Source: Ponticaulis koreensis DSM 19734 (GTDB lineage: Bacteria > Pseudomonadota > Alphaproteobacteria > Caulobacterales > Hyphomonadaceae). Taken from it: a DNA stretch of 64,000 bases. Numbering within the stretch: the first letter of the stretch is position 1; each line of letters begins with the position of its first letter. Shown piece after piece: positions 8,785 to 19,545 of this stretch. The notes beneath the pieces are model-generated. The model had not been told where the DNA came from and ran no database searches. It saw only the letters and a program-made list of their open reading frames with translations. The stretch covers positions 1,054,001 through 1,118,000 of the forward strand of contig NZ_ATVJ01000001.1 in NCBI RefSeq assembly GCF_000420665.1, given 5' to 3'. The position numbers and the translations under genes are program-made.

Positions 8785-9729
8785 ATGGAAAATCTTGTTT
8801 TCATTCTGATTGCGATTGTGGTCGGCCTGATTGCCGTCAGGACCGCCGTCAAATTTGTACCCCAGGGCTATAACTGGACGGTTGAACGCTTCGGAAAATA
8901 TACCAAGACACTTGGACCGGGCATGCACGTGATTATCCCTGTCATGGACGGCATCGGTAAGAAAATGAACATGATGGAGACGGTGCTCGACGTTCCGCAA
9001 CAGGAAGTCATTACGCGCGACAACGCGATGGTTTCCTGTGACGCCGTTGTCTTTATTCAGGTCGTGGATGCCGTGGCTGCTGCGTATGAGGTGAATGATC
9101 TCACGCGCGCGATCGAAAACCTGTCTCTGACGAATATCCGTACGGTCGTCGGCTCCATGGATCTCGACGAAGTTCTGTCGAACCGCGATGACATTAATGC
9201 GCGTCTATTGTCGGTCATTGATGCTGCGACCAATCCGTGGGGCGTAAAAGTCACGCGTATAGAGATCGCAGACCTCTCACCGCCTGCTGACATCACCGAA
9301 GCCATGGCGCGTCAGATGAAGGCGGAGCGCATGAAGCGTGCGGAAATTCTGGAGGCGGAAGGCAAAAAGCAATCCCAGATCTTGCGCGCCGAAGGTGAGA
9401 AACAGTCTGCCATTCTGGAAGCTGAAGGTCGCCGTGAGGCTGCGTTCCGTGACGCCGAAGCGCGTGAGCGTGAAGGTGAGGCGGAAGCCAAAGCGACAGC
9501 GTTTGTTTCTGAAGCTATCGCAAATGGTGACGTCAACGCGATCAACTACTTCCTTGGTCAACGCTACGTCGAAGCGTTCGAGAAGCTTGCGAATTCTCCG
9601 AACCAGAAAACGGTCATCATTCCGGCAGAGTTCTCATCCATCCTTGGCACGCTGGAAGGTATTAAAGCGCTCGGCAATGGCGGCGCGCTTCCAAACGCTC
9701 CAAAGGGCCCGTGGGGAGACCCTAAATAA
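8785..9729 (+). CDS. qmcA: SPFH/Band 7 membrane protein, QmcA/paraslipin type
   Basis: Stomatin/prohibitin-like scaffold protein that forms ring or cage assemblies with membrane proteases. The start at 8785 is chosen because AAGGGGA lies 6-7 nt before it. An ATG at 8779 touches that site, and the longer frame has only a TTG. The 314 residues show an N-terminal membrane helix (about 3-20), the Band 7 domain (VPQGYNWTVERFGKY...LGPGMHVIIPVMD), then a Glu/Ala/Lys-rich coiled coil (about 190-255) built of repeats like ILEAEGKKQSQILRAEGEKQ, and a short Gly/Pro tail. It overlaps the NfeD-like gene by 1 nt, the standard pairing for this family. Confidence 0.93.
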   Translation: MENLVFILIAIVVGLIAVRTAVKFVPQGYNWTVERFGKYTKTLGPGMHVIIPVMDGIGKKMNMMETVLDVPQQEVITRDNAMVSCDAVVFIQVVDAVAAAYEVNDLTRAIENLSLTNIRTVVGSMDLDEVLSNRDDINARLLSVIDAATNPWGVKVTRIEIADLSPPADITEAMARQMKAERMKRAEILEAEGKKQSQILRAEGEKQSAILEAEGRREAAFRDAEAREREGEAEAKATAFVSEAIANGDVNAINYFLGQRYVEAFEKLANSPNQKTVIIPAEFSSILGTLEGIKALGNGGALPNAPKGPWGDPK

Positions 9730-10199
9730 TGGAGATCATCTTCTCTCTCTTTGAGGTGATCACCCCCTGGCACTGGCTGGGGCTGGCCCTCGTCCTGATC
9801 GGCCTTGAGATGATGTTCGGCACGTACGACCTTCTCTGGTTATCCGGTGCGGCTTTCCTGACAGCGCTATTCAGCCTGTTCGCACCGGAAGGGTTGAATG
9901 GATGGCAGTCTCACCTCGTAGTGTTTGCCATCGCCGGTATCGGATTGGTCATTCTGGGGCGGACGGCTTTCGCCGATCTGCGGAAACCAAACTCAGATCG
10001 TCCGCATCTGAACGAACGCAGTGCGTCGCTGATCGGGAAGAAGGCTATCGCAACGGCTGATTTTATCAGCGGTGAAGGCCGGGTTAAGGTCGGTGATACC
10101 ACCTGGATGGCCCGTGTTTGTGACGGTTCTGTCATAAGTGGTGACATGGAAGTCACAGTGGATCAGGTCGATGGCACAGTGCTGATTGTGCGCGCTTGA
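9729..10199 (+). CDS. NfeD-like membrane protein
   Basis: Short NfeD protein (156 residues) of the YbbJ type. It has hydrophobic helices at roughly 14-32, 35-52 and 62-80, followed by a soluble beta-rich OB-fold domain (about 97-156, ASLIGKKAIATADF...GTVLIVRA). It lacks the ClpP-like protease domain of long NfeD. The start codon shares a base with the qmcA stop, so the two are co-translated. NfeD proteins are obligate partners of SPFH proteins. A terminator 28 nt downstream closes the two-gene unit. Confidence 0.9.
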   Translation: MEIIFSLFEVITPWHWLGLALVLIGLEMMFGTYDLLWLSGAAFLTALFSLFAPEGLNGWQSHLVVFAIAGIGLVILGRTAFADLRKPNSDRPHLNERSASLIGKKAIATADFISGEGRVKVGDTTWMARVCDGSVISGDMEVTVDQVDGTVLIVRA

Positions 10200-10227
10200 A
10201 TTCCCCCAAAACCCAGATACTGCAAAC

Positions 10228-10260
10228 GCGCCGGTGAGCTTCATCGGCGCGATTCTTTTT
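10228..10260 (+). terminator. Rho-independent terminator after qmcA-nfeD
   Basis: Ten-bp stem (10228-10237 with 10241-10250, one G-U pair), 3-nt loop, then a T-rich tail ending in five T. Confidence 0.8.
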
Positions 10261-10300
10261 GTCCGGCTCCTTTGGGGGCGATCAGCGCGAGACGTGCCCG

Positions 10301-11080
10301 ATGTCGAAACTGTCATGGATTGCAGGACTGGCTTTCATGTGTGCCGGTCTGGTTCCCGCTGCGCAGGCGCAGACCCATACACTCGCCGGACCAGAGCAGC
10401 CACGCACCCAGACGATTGCCGCGCTCGCGAATAACGCTGACCGCGAAGCCGTTGCACGCCGCGAACGGTCCAATGACTGGCTGCGCGCAAATGGCATTCC
10501 GGTAAACGACAATCTGCCAGCGCGCAGCATTGCTGACGAGACAGTCCGTCGCGACAGCGATGCCGTCATCGACCGTCTTCTGGCGCTCGCCGTTGTTGCG
10601 GTTCATGCAAGTGAGATGGATCGTGGTCTCACCGACAGCATGATTTACAATTTCGATGTTGCTGACGTTTTTACACCTGAGGAAATGGCTTTCCTGCAGA
10701 ATGAAGCCCCGACACGTGACGAACGTGCTAAATATAGCTGGGCATTCGAGAACGTAGAAGTTCTGCTCTGGGCCGTTGGTCTGCGCGAAGAGCTCGGCCA
10801 TCCGGGCGAGGTTTGCGATATTGATGCGATTGCAGACACGCTGCTTTCAAATGGTTCGTTCGGCCTTCGTCGCCGCGCAGAGCTGCGTTCTCAGGAAGAG
10901 ATTATGGATCAGGCTGATCTGATCTACCGCATGCACTGGGCCCTGCGTCAGGCGCTGATTGAAGGCGACGCGCCACCAGCCGGTATGGTCTGGGATGTCG
11001 TATTCGAACGCCACTACGCGCTGAACTGGCTGATCGGCTATATGGATCAGCCCTGGGATGAAGTTTCTACAGACACCTGA
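10301..11080 (+). CDS. Exported DUF4272 protein
   Basis: The start at 10301 gives 259 residues beginning with a clear Sec signal peptide (MSKLSWIAGLAFMCAGLV, cleavage near AQA-Q). An upstream in-frame TTG would bury it. The mature part matches DUF4272, with RDSDAVIDRLLALAVVA, FTPEEMAFL, SWAFENVEVLLWAVG, CDIDAIADTL and a C-terminal RHYALNWLIGYMDQPWDEVSTDT-like block. The function of the family is unknown and most members are cytoplasmic, so the signal peptide is noteworthy. The 3' end overlaps the convergent TMEM175-like gene by 34 bp. Confidence 0.8.
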   Translation: MSKLSWIAGLAFMCAGLVPAAQAQTHTLAGPEQPRTQTIAALANNADREAVARRERSNDWLRANGIPVNDNLPARSIADETVRRDSDAVIDRLLALAVVAVHASEMDRGLTDSMIYNFDVADVFTPEEMAFLQNEAPTRDERAKYSWAFENVEVLLWAVGLREELGHPGEVCDIDAIADTLLSNGSFGLRRRAELRSQEEIMDQADLIYRMHWALRQALIEGDAPPAGMVWDVVFERHYALNWLIGYMDQPWDEVSTDT

Positions 11081-11802
11081 TCTCCATCATCCGCTTTCGG
11101 TAACGGAAACCGCAAGCGAAGCCAGAATGCACTTGCGCCTGAAAGACTCAAGAGACAGGCGGAGAAGGGGCCCAGCGGCGTAAATACAGCGCAAATAGCG
11201 ACTAACAATCCCAGGGGCACATCAATCCAGTAATGCCAGACAGACCGCCGCGTCAAAGCGAGTTCGGTGGCGTTCAGACCCAGCGTGTCTTTCCGCTTCA
11301 GCGCGTGGCCATACATCAGTGCTATGACGAGAAATACCGTAGCATATCCGATCGAGAATATTGCGATGATATGGCTCGACTGGCTGAACCCCATCCCAGT
11401 TTCTGCCATGCGTGACCAGTCGCCCGCAAAGGCGCCTAGCAAATAGCCAAACAGGCCATCGAAAATGAAGCGCAGCGGATAGGCGATAAACAGAACCAGT
11501 AGCAAAAGCGCAGCATTCAGCACCACCACTGTTGCATCCGTCAGTCCGTACCTGCGGAAAAACACATAGTGCGCATTCCAGATCAGCACGAGAATGCTGA
11601 AGCCAGCAATAACAGGCAGGATCAGCCATAAATGCGTCAGCAGTTCGCTGTACGTTGTGGGCGGTGTGCTCGCAGACACCAGCATGCCAAAGGCGAGCGC
11701 GAACACGATATCTGACAGGTTTTCGATCCGCGTGACGTTTTCACCGCGCCAATGAAAATGCGGGTCCTGATCGGTTTGCCGGGCAATGTGATCTCGAAGC
11801 AT
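11047..11802 (-). CDS. TMEM175-family (DUF1211) membrane protein
   Basis: The ATG at 11802 is preceded by GGGGGA at good spacing and gives 251 residues. The N-terminal RIENLSDIVFALAFGMLV is the family signature of the first helix (R..xFSD in TMEM175; here LSD). Five further hydrophobic helices follow, one with PLRFIFDGLFGYL. Bacterial TMEM175 proteins are single-repeat, six-helix potassium-permeable channels that tetramerise, so a cation channel is likely, although the substitution of Phe in FSD leaves selectivity uncertain. The gene is divergent from the molybdoenzyme gene and convergent, with overlap, to the DUF4272 gene. Confidence 0.8.
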   Translation of the reverse strand: MLRDHIARQTDQDPHFHWRGENVTRIENLSDIVFALAFGMLVSASTPPTTYSELLTHLWLILPVIAGFSILVLIWNAHYVFFRRYGLTDATVVVLNAALLLLVLFIAYPLRFIFDGLFGYLLGAFAGDWSRMAETGMGFSQSSHIIAIFSIGYATVFLVIALMYGHALKRKDTLGLNATELALTRRSVWHYWIDVPLGLLVAICAVFTPLGPFSACLLSLSGASAFWLRLRFPLPKADDGDQVSVETSSQG

Positions 11803-11916
11803 AGTGTCCCCCAACTGACGCTTAATGGAACGGGATAATATTGCGCCTGTAAAGCGGCTTGCCGTGTATGCCTTCGCTACAATACCCTGAGGTGAGTTCT
11901 GAAAAGGTGAGACGCG

Positions 11917-14088
11917 ATGCCCGTTGCACAGGCCGGAGGCGGCGCTAAGAAAATTCTCTACACGCTGGCGACGGTAAACCGGATCGGCGTTGCCAAAGCT
12001 GCCAAGGCGCTGACAGCTCACAATACCTGCAAGGCCTGCGCACTCGGCATGGGCGGCCAGCTTGGCGGCATGACGAACGAGCTGGGCGAGTTTCCAGCTG
12101 TCTGCAACAAGTCCGTTCAGGCGCAATCGACCGATATTCAGGATGAAATTCCGGTTGAGGTGTTTGATCATCCGGTCGCTGATTTTCTGGACCTTACACC
12201 GCGTGAAACGGAGCGGCTTGGCCGGCTCGGCTTCCCTGTGCTGAAGCTCAAGGGCGAGGACCGATACCAGCGGGTAAGCTGGGATGATGCTCTGGCATTT
12301 GCGGCAGAGAAGTTTCTCGCCACGGCGCCAGACCGGACCTTTTTCTATTCGTCGGGTCGTTCGTCTAACGAGGCAGGGTTTATCCTTCAGCTTCTGGCGC
12401 GACTATACGGCACCAATAACGTCAATAACTGCTCATACTACTGCCATCAGGCGACGGGTGTGGCGCTTGGCTCTACAATCGGCACGGGCACCAGCACGGT
12501 CGAACTGGAAGACCTGACGCGTTGTGATCTGATCTTCGTGATCGGCGCGAACCCGTCCTCCAATCATCCGCGCTTTATTCATCAGCTTGCGGCCTGTCGC
12601 GCCCGCGGTGGTAAGGTCGTGGTGATCAACCCGGCTAAAGAGCCGGGCCTTCAGAAGTTTGCTTTGCCGAAAAGCCCGAAATCTCTTCTGAAAGGCGGCA
12701 GTGAGATCGCCTCTCACTATGTCCAGCCGAAAATCGGTGAAGACATGGCCCTCATGAAGGGCATCGCAAAGGCCGTACTAGAAAAGGGCGCTTTGGACGA
12801 GGCTTTCATCGCGCAGCACACAGACGGTTTCGAGGCGTATAAAACGGCAATCGAGGCGCTCGAATGGGATGAGATACTCTCCCGCTGCGGTGTGTCGCGA
12901 GACGAGATCGAAACTATCGCTGACGTCTATATGGTGAGCGAGAATGCCGTCTTTGCCTGGGGTATGGGCATGACCCATCACCTGCACGGGGTTCAGAATA
13001 TCGAAGAGATTGCCGCGCTTTCGCTCCTTCGCGGTATGATTGGTCGTCCGGGCGCCGGACTTCTTCCTCTGCGCGGGCATTCTAACGTGCAGGGTATTGG
13101 AACGATTGGCGTGAAGCCTGTGCTGGCTGAGGATGTGGTTCAACGCATCGAGGCGCGGTTCAATGTGAAGCTACCTGAAGCCGCCGGTATGGATACTATG
13201 TCCTGTATGCAGGCAGCGCATGCGGGCGACGTGGACGCCGCGCTCATCATGGGCGGCAATCTGTTTGCGGCGAACCCTAACTCGCAGTTTGCGCGTGAGG
13301 CGCTTTCAAAAATCGGGTTCAAACTCTTTCTTACAACGACGCTCAATCAGGGGCATTTTGAAGGCGTCGACGAAAACGGTGATGTGCTCATCCTTCCGGT
13401 TACCGCCCGCGATGAAGAATGGGAGCCGACGACACAGGAGAGCATGTTCAACTATGTGCGCCTGTCTGATGGAGGCATTAAGCGCTTTGAACATGTGCGC
13501 CCTGAAAGTGTGATCCTCTCAGACCTCGGTGCGCTGATCCTGAAAGACCTGCCCTTCGATTTTAAAGCCTTCGGTCGTCATGCATCGGTGCGCGATGCGA
13601 TTGGAGATGTTCTGCCTGAACTAGACGGTCTGAAAGACATCGAAGTCGCAAAGCGCGAGTTCCATATCAAAGGGCGGCTCGTTCACACGCCGCACTTCAA
13701 GACGCCAAATGGCCGCGCAAAGTTTCAGGTAAACGGGCTTCCTCCGCGCGCGGAGGCGAGACCTTTCACGCTTGCTACGCTTCGTTCAGAGGGGCAGTTC
13801 AACTCGATCATCTACGAAGAGAAAGACAGCTATCGCGGCACGCCGCATCGCTGGCTTGTCATGATGAACCCTGCTGACATCGCAAAGCTAGGCAAAACGG
13901 CTGGCGATAAGGTTGATCTGGTGTCTGATGCAGGGCGTATGGAGGCGGTTGAGCTCTATCCGTTCGATGTGCCGGAAGGTGATCTGCTCGCGTATTATCC
14001 GGAAGCCAATGTGCTTGTGAACACGGATGTTGACCCGCTCAGTAAGACGCCAGCTTTCAAAGCCGTGAAGGTAAGCATTGAGGCTTAG
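11917..14088 (+). CDS. FdhF/YdeP-family molybdopterin oxidoreductase
   Basis: A 723-residue molybdenum enzyme of the formate dehydrogenase-alpha-like superfamily. Cys38, Cys41 and Cys63 near the N-terminus are candidate iron-sulfur ligands. The bis-MGD core shows NNCSYYCHQATGVAL, VIGANPSSNHPRF and a C-terminal molybdopterin-dinucleotide binding domain (MNPADIAKLG...LAYYPEANVL). It reads through without selenocysteine. This matches the YdeP group rather than true formate dehydrogenases, and the substrate is not established (E. coli YdeP is linked to acid resistance). No dedicated electron-transfer subunit or FdhD-like gene is adjacent. It ends in a 4-bp overlap with the convergent kynureninase gene. 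Confidence 0.87.
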   Translation: MPVAQAGGGAKKILYTLATVNRIGVAKAAKALTAHNTCKACALGMGGQLGGMTNELGEFPAVCNKSVQAQSTDIQDEIPVEVFDHPVADFLDLTPRETERLGRLGFPVLKLKGEDRYQRVSWDDALAFAAEKFLATAPDRTFFYSSGRSSNEAGFILQLLARLYGTNNVNNCSYYCHQATGVALGSTIGTGTSTVELEDLTRCDLIFVIGANPSSNHPRFIHQLAACRARGGKVVVINPAKEPGLQKFALPKSPKSLLKGGSEIASHYVQPKIGEDMALMKGIAKAVLEKGALDEAFIAQHTDGFEAYKTAIEALEWDEILSRCGVSRDEIETIADVYMVSENAVFAWGMGMTHHLHGVQNIEEIAALSLLRGMIGRPGAGLLPLRGHSNVQGIGTIGVKPVLAEDVVQRIEARFNVKLPEAAGMDTMSCMQAAHAGDVDAALIMGGNLFAANPNSQFAREALSKIGFKLFLTTTLNQGHFEGVDENGDVLILPVTARDEEWEPTTQESMFNYVRLSDGGIKRFEHVRPESVILSDLGALILKDLPFDFKAFGRHASVRDAIGDVLPELDGLKDIEVAKREFHIKGRLVHTPHFKTPNGRAKFQVNGLPPRAEARPFTLATLRSEGQFNSIIYEEKDSYRGTPHRWLVMMNPADIAKLGKTAGDKVDLVSDAGRMEAVELYPFDVPEGDLLAYYPEANVLVNTDVDPLSKTPAFKAVKVSIEA

Positions 14089-15317
14089 GTGACGGTGGCG
14101 CGGACCTGATATTTCGGGTCGCGCCAGGTCTCGCGGGCGAGGATGTCCTTGAACGTGTCGAGTGCTGTCCAGACTTCGCCATAGCTCAGATAGAGTGGTG
14201 ACAGGCCAAAGCGGATCGTATCCGGCGGGCGATAGTCCGTCTTGATGCCCTGATCGGCGAGCGCGCGGGAAATGGCATAGCCTTCAGGATGACATACGCT
14301 GACATGGCCACCGCGTGGACTGCCTGTCTGTGGTGAGGTTGAAGCCAGGCCGAGTTCCTCGAAAACATGCAGACACATATCGCCAAGCCTGTTCGCTTTG
14401 ACCTGCAGGTCTGTCTGATTGACGCCATCAAAGGTATCCAGCGCAGCATTCAGCGTGGCTAGAGAGAGGATTGGTGGCGTTCCCGAGACAAAGCGTTTCA
14501 GTCCATCTGCCGGTGTATACTCGTCTTCAAAGGCGAAGGCGTTTGCATGACCGAGCCAGCCGGGCAGAGGCGTTGAAAGCTCGTTTTGTTTATCGCGCGA
14601 TACATAAATGAAGCCCGGCGCGCCCGGTCCGCCATTCAGGTATTTATACGTGCAGCCAACGGCATAGCTCGCGCCCCAATCAGCCAGTCGCAGGTTAAGC
14701 ACGCCCGTTGCATGGCTCAAATCCCAGATGATCGCGCCGCCTGATGCTCGCGCGGCCTCTTCATGCGCGCTGAGGTCAGCAATGTGTCCGGTACGGAAAT
14801 CAACAAGGCTTTTGACCAGAACACCGCCGTCTTTAAGTGCGGCCTGTCCGCTGCCAGTGGCCGTATGCACGTGTTCTGCGCTAACGAGGCTTGCAAGCTT
14901 TGCCATCATATACTGATCGGTCGGAAACTCCTCGCGCTCGACGATGAGGCGGCGCTTAAGCTTGCCCGTTTCAAGAAGCGCCGAGGCGAGCTTGAAGAGA
15001 TTGAGCGAAACACTGTCGCAGACGACTACTTCATCGGGCGCGACACCAAGGAGTGGGGCAATCTTCGCGCCTGTCGTCTGGGGCAGGTTAATCCAGTCTG
15101 CCGAATTCCATGAGCCCACAATATCGCAGGCCCAGTCGGTCCCCGCTGTTTTGCTAGCCTGCTTCAACGCTTTAACCGGCGCCGCGCCGAGCGAATGACC
15201 TACCAGATAGGTGACGCCCTCCGGCATGGAGAAGGCTTCGCGATGCGCCGCCAGTGGATCTGCCGCGTCAAAAGCGTGAGCGTCTTCAAGGCTTTTCGGA
15301 AAACCGGTGGTGGACAT
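14085..15317 (-). CDS. kynU: Kynureninase
   Basis: PLP enzyme cleaving kynurenine to anthranilate and alanine. The 410 residues contain FPTDQY (131-136), the cofactor-binding D199 and H202 in WDLSHATG, and the PLP lysine K225 in CTYKYLNGGPGAPGF, a kynureninase hallmark. The C-terminal GGHVSV and IRFGLSPLYLSY also fit. No tryptophan dioxygenase gene lies in the window. A divergent gene for an alpha/beta hydrolase with an HGGxW motif starts 70 nt away and could be functionally related. The stop overlaps that of the molybdoenzyme gene by 4 bp (TTAG). Confidence 0.93.
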   Translation of the reverse strand: MSTTGFPKSLEDAHAFDAADPLAAHREAFSMPEGVTYLVGHSLGAAPVKALKQASKTAGTDWACDIVGSWNSADWINLPQTTGAKIAPLLGVAPDEVVVCDSVSLNLFKLASALLETGKLKRRLIVEREEFPTDQYMMAKLASLVSAEHVHTATGSGQAALKDGGVLVKSLVDFRTGHIADLSAHEEAARASGGAIIWDLSHATGVLNLRLADWGASYAVGCTYKYLNGGPGAPGFIYVSRDKQNELSTPLPGWLGHANAFAFEDEYTPADGLKRFVSGTPPILSLATLNAALDTFDGVNQTDLQVKANRLGDMCLHVFEELGLASTSPQTGSPRGGHVSVCHPEGYAISRALADQGIKTDYRPPDTIRFGLSPLYLSYGEVWTALDTFKDILARETWRDPKYQVRATVT

Positions 15318-15387
15318 TTATCGGGCCTCGGGCGTTACTGGCGTCACGTATTTTTTAAGATCGCAGTCTGAGAGATAGGCGGGTTAA

Positions 15388-16317
15388 ATGCAATTTCGAA
15401 CGAGCGTCATGGCTTTTTTCGCCTGTGTGTCTTTTGCGGCTTGTAGCGCAAATGAGGTGAGCCCTGTGGAAACGTCCCCGCCTGAGTTGATGACATGGCC
15501 AGACCTTCTCTCTCGTGACCGTCCGGAACCACAAATGAGCTTGTCTTATGGCCCACTGGATCAGCAGGTTGTCGACCTCTGGCAGCCTGAAGGTGACGGG
15601 CCGCATCCGGTGGTTCTGATGGTGCATGGTGGTTGCTGGCAGAAGGCGATCGCTGACCGGACGCTCATGAATTATGCCGCAGAAGACCTGCGCCAACGTG
15701 GGCTCGCCGTCTGGAACATTGAATATCGCGGCGTCGATGAAGATGGCGGCGGATATCCGGGTACTTATCTCGATGTGACGGCGGCAACTGAGGCACTGTT
15801 TGAGCGCGGTGGTGAGTTCGGCCTCGATACAAGTCGTGTGGCAGGCATGGGCCATTCAGCAGGCGGGCACCTTGTGACCTGGCTGGCAGCACGCGGCCAG
15901 TTACCGGCAGAGAGCGCCGTCTATGGAGGCGGGCAGACGTTTGAATTTCGCAGCGTTGTAAATTCTGGTGGTCTCTCAGACCTTGAGGCCTCCAGTCCTG
16001 TTACGCTGGATACATGCCTTGCCGCGATTGAGAGCCAGCTGACCGGCGAGGCGACGCCTGAACGGCCGGATGTTTACGAGGATACGTCGTCAAGCCGTTT
16101 ACAGCCTTCCCCAAGTGAACAGGTCAGCGTAAATGGTCAGTATGACCGGATTGCGCCATCCGCTCTGGGTGAGGGCTTCACAGCGCAAGTCATCGCGGCT
16201 GGTGGTTCAGCGCGTTTTGTCGAAGTCGCCGATACCGGCCATGTCGAATTGATTGCGCCGGGTACAGACGCCTGGAATGTGCAGGCCGCTCTCTTGGAAG
16301 AGGCGCTCGCCGACTAA
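15388..16317 (+). CDS. Lipoprotein alpha/beta hydrolase (HGGxW type)
   Basis: The 309-residue protein starts with a lipoprotein signal ending FAAC, so Cys19 is the predicted lipid anchor. The alpha/beta-hydrolase fold shows the oxyanion motif HGGCW (80-84), the nucleophile Ser157 in GHSAGG and the candidate catalytic His285 in TGHVEL. HGGxW plus GHSAGG is typical of esterases related to kynurenine formamidase, and kynU lies divergently 70 nt away, making arylformamidase activity an attractive guess. The lipoprotein signal argues for a periplasmic location and hence against a simple pathway role. A generic carboxylesterase is the safe call. It shares a 4-bp stop overlap (CTAA) with the next gene. 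Confidence 0.85.
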   Translation: MQFRTSVMAFFACVSFAACSANEVSPVETSPPELMTWPDLLSRDRPEPQMSLSYGPLDQQVVDLWQPEGDGPHPVVLMVHGGCWQKAIADRTLMNYAAEDLRQRGLAVWNIEYRGVDEDGGGYPGTYLDVTAATEALFERGGEFGLDTSRVAGMGHSAGGHLVTWLAARGQLPAESAVYGGGQTFEFRSVVNSGGLSDLEASSPVTLDTCLAAIESQLTGEATPERPDVYEDTSSSRLQPSPSEQVSVNGQYDRIAPSALGEGFTAQVIAAGGSARFVEVADTGHVELIAPGTDAWNVQAALLEEALAD

Positions 16318-17078
16318 CGCTTGCCGATCACCAGAGACTGCACGGCGCGGCCGAAAAAGCCTTTTTCGTCGGCAAGTTCGCCATAGCCAAGGCCGGAGCC
16401 ATTGTCTGACATCCATGCGCTGGCCGTCAGCATGATCCATTCGCCGACAGGCTTGCGCGCAAAGTGTAGGGTGAGGTCGGCGTTGATAAAGGTCCATTTG
16501 GTGAAATCGAGGCCGCCGCCAAACCCGTTGCAATAATCGCCCGTAGAGGCAGCGCGCATCAGGGCAGTTGTCTCAGTATGGCCGAAATACGGGCGCGGGA
16601 TGTGGAACCATGCCGCGCGCTTCATATGCGTTGGATGGCTCGTTGCTTCCTGAATGGTGATGTGCTCGTTAAAGCCTGCAAACCGGTTCAGCGGCATGTC
16701 TTCACCACTTCGTGGGTAATCAGCTGGTGGAGGGTTCACAGTGTCTGGAAGGTCGCCAAATTCCGTCTCGCGGATGCGTAGAACCGAAGCGCGGCAGACT
16801 TCCTTGTCGCCATACGTGAGGGAAATATCGGCTGCCTGAATATTGCGGCCCTGACGGTTGATGTCGATCTTGTAGCCAAGTTCGCCCATCGGTACGGGGC
16901 GCTTCAGATCGATGGTCAGGCGTGACACCTGCATCGGTACTTCGGATGGAAGCGTATCTGCCAGATGTGCGATGAGGGCTGAAACTGCGCCGCCATGCTG
17001 CATGCTCGGGTCCCATGGGCCGGCGCAATGCTCGGACGCGATGACCTTGTTTTCCTGCAGCTCAAAATAAGGTTTCAT
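16314..17078 (-). CDS. Acyl-CoA thioesterase-like double hotdog protein
   Basis: The 254 residues form two hotdog-like halves. The first has AGPWDPSMQHGGAVSALIAHLAD and TIDLKRPVPMGEL, matching the substrate-binding helix and strand of TesB/thioesterase-family proteins. The second has FTKWTFINADLTLHFARKPVGEWIMLTASAWMSDNGSGLGYGELAD, the usual C-terminal half. It probably hydrolyses acyl-CoA; chain length is unknown. It lies downstream of katG on the same strand, but a strong terminator separates them, so it is likely expressed from its own promoter. Confidence 0.82.
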   Translation of the reverse strand: MKPYFELQENKVIASEHCAGPWDPSMQHGGAVSALIAHLADTLPSEVPMQVSRLTIDLKRPVPMGELGYKIDINRQGRNIQAADISLTYGDKEVCRASVLRIRETEFGDLPDTVNPPPADYPRSGEDMPLNRFAGFNEHITIQEATSHPTHMKRAAWFHIPRPYFGHTETTALMRAASTGDYCNGFGGGLDFTKWTFINADLTLHFARKPVGEWIMLTASAWMSDNGSGLGYGELADEKGFFGRAVQSLVIGKR

Positions 17079-17170
17079 CGTATAGTTTCCTCACATCATC
17101 TTGTTTTATGCGCGTCAGATCAGAGATGACGCGAGGGGAGTCAAGTAGATGGTTTGCAGAGTTTTGCTTT

Positions 17171-17205
17171 TACAAAGAAAAAGCGCCGACCCGAGGGTCG
17201 GCGCT
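17171..17205 (-). terminator. Rho-independent terminator after katG
   Basis: Perfect 10-bp GC-rich stem (17182-17191 with 17196-17205), 4-nt loop. On the minus strand it is followed by a T-rich tail. It lies 25 nt past the katG stop. Confidence 0.88.
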
Positions 17206-17229
17206 CTGACACACTACACCGAGAAAGGG

Positions 17230-19419
<2,190 letters not shown>

Positions 19420-19428
19420 TCAGTCGTC

Positions 19429-19448
19429 CGCGCTATCGGATAGACGCG
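19429..19448. promoter_or_regulatory. Candidate operator upstream of katG
   Basis: CTATC-G-GATAG (19433-19443) is a perfect 5-1-5 inverted repeat flanked by CGCG on both sides. ATAG/CTAT half-sites resemble those of OxyR, but the full four-element OxyR pattern is not visible. Confidence 0.3.
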
Positions 19449-19545
19449 CAGTTTGTTGAACTGGAGAGACGGTAACCCAAAACGGTCTAAAAGTATAATT
19501 GATTGTTTGAGTTGTAAGTATAAAGAATTTTTATATTTAACTTGT

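Noticed and set aside
8578-9000. Minus-strand frame spanning the qmcA start
   Set aside because: It overlaps the promoter and 5' end of qmcA antisense and has no sequence similarity that I recognise.
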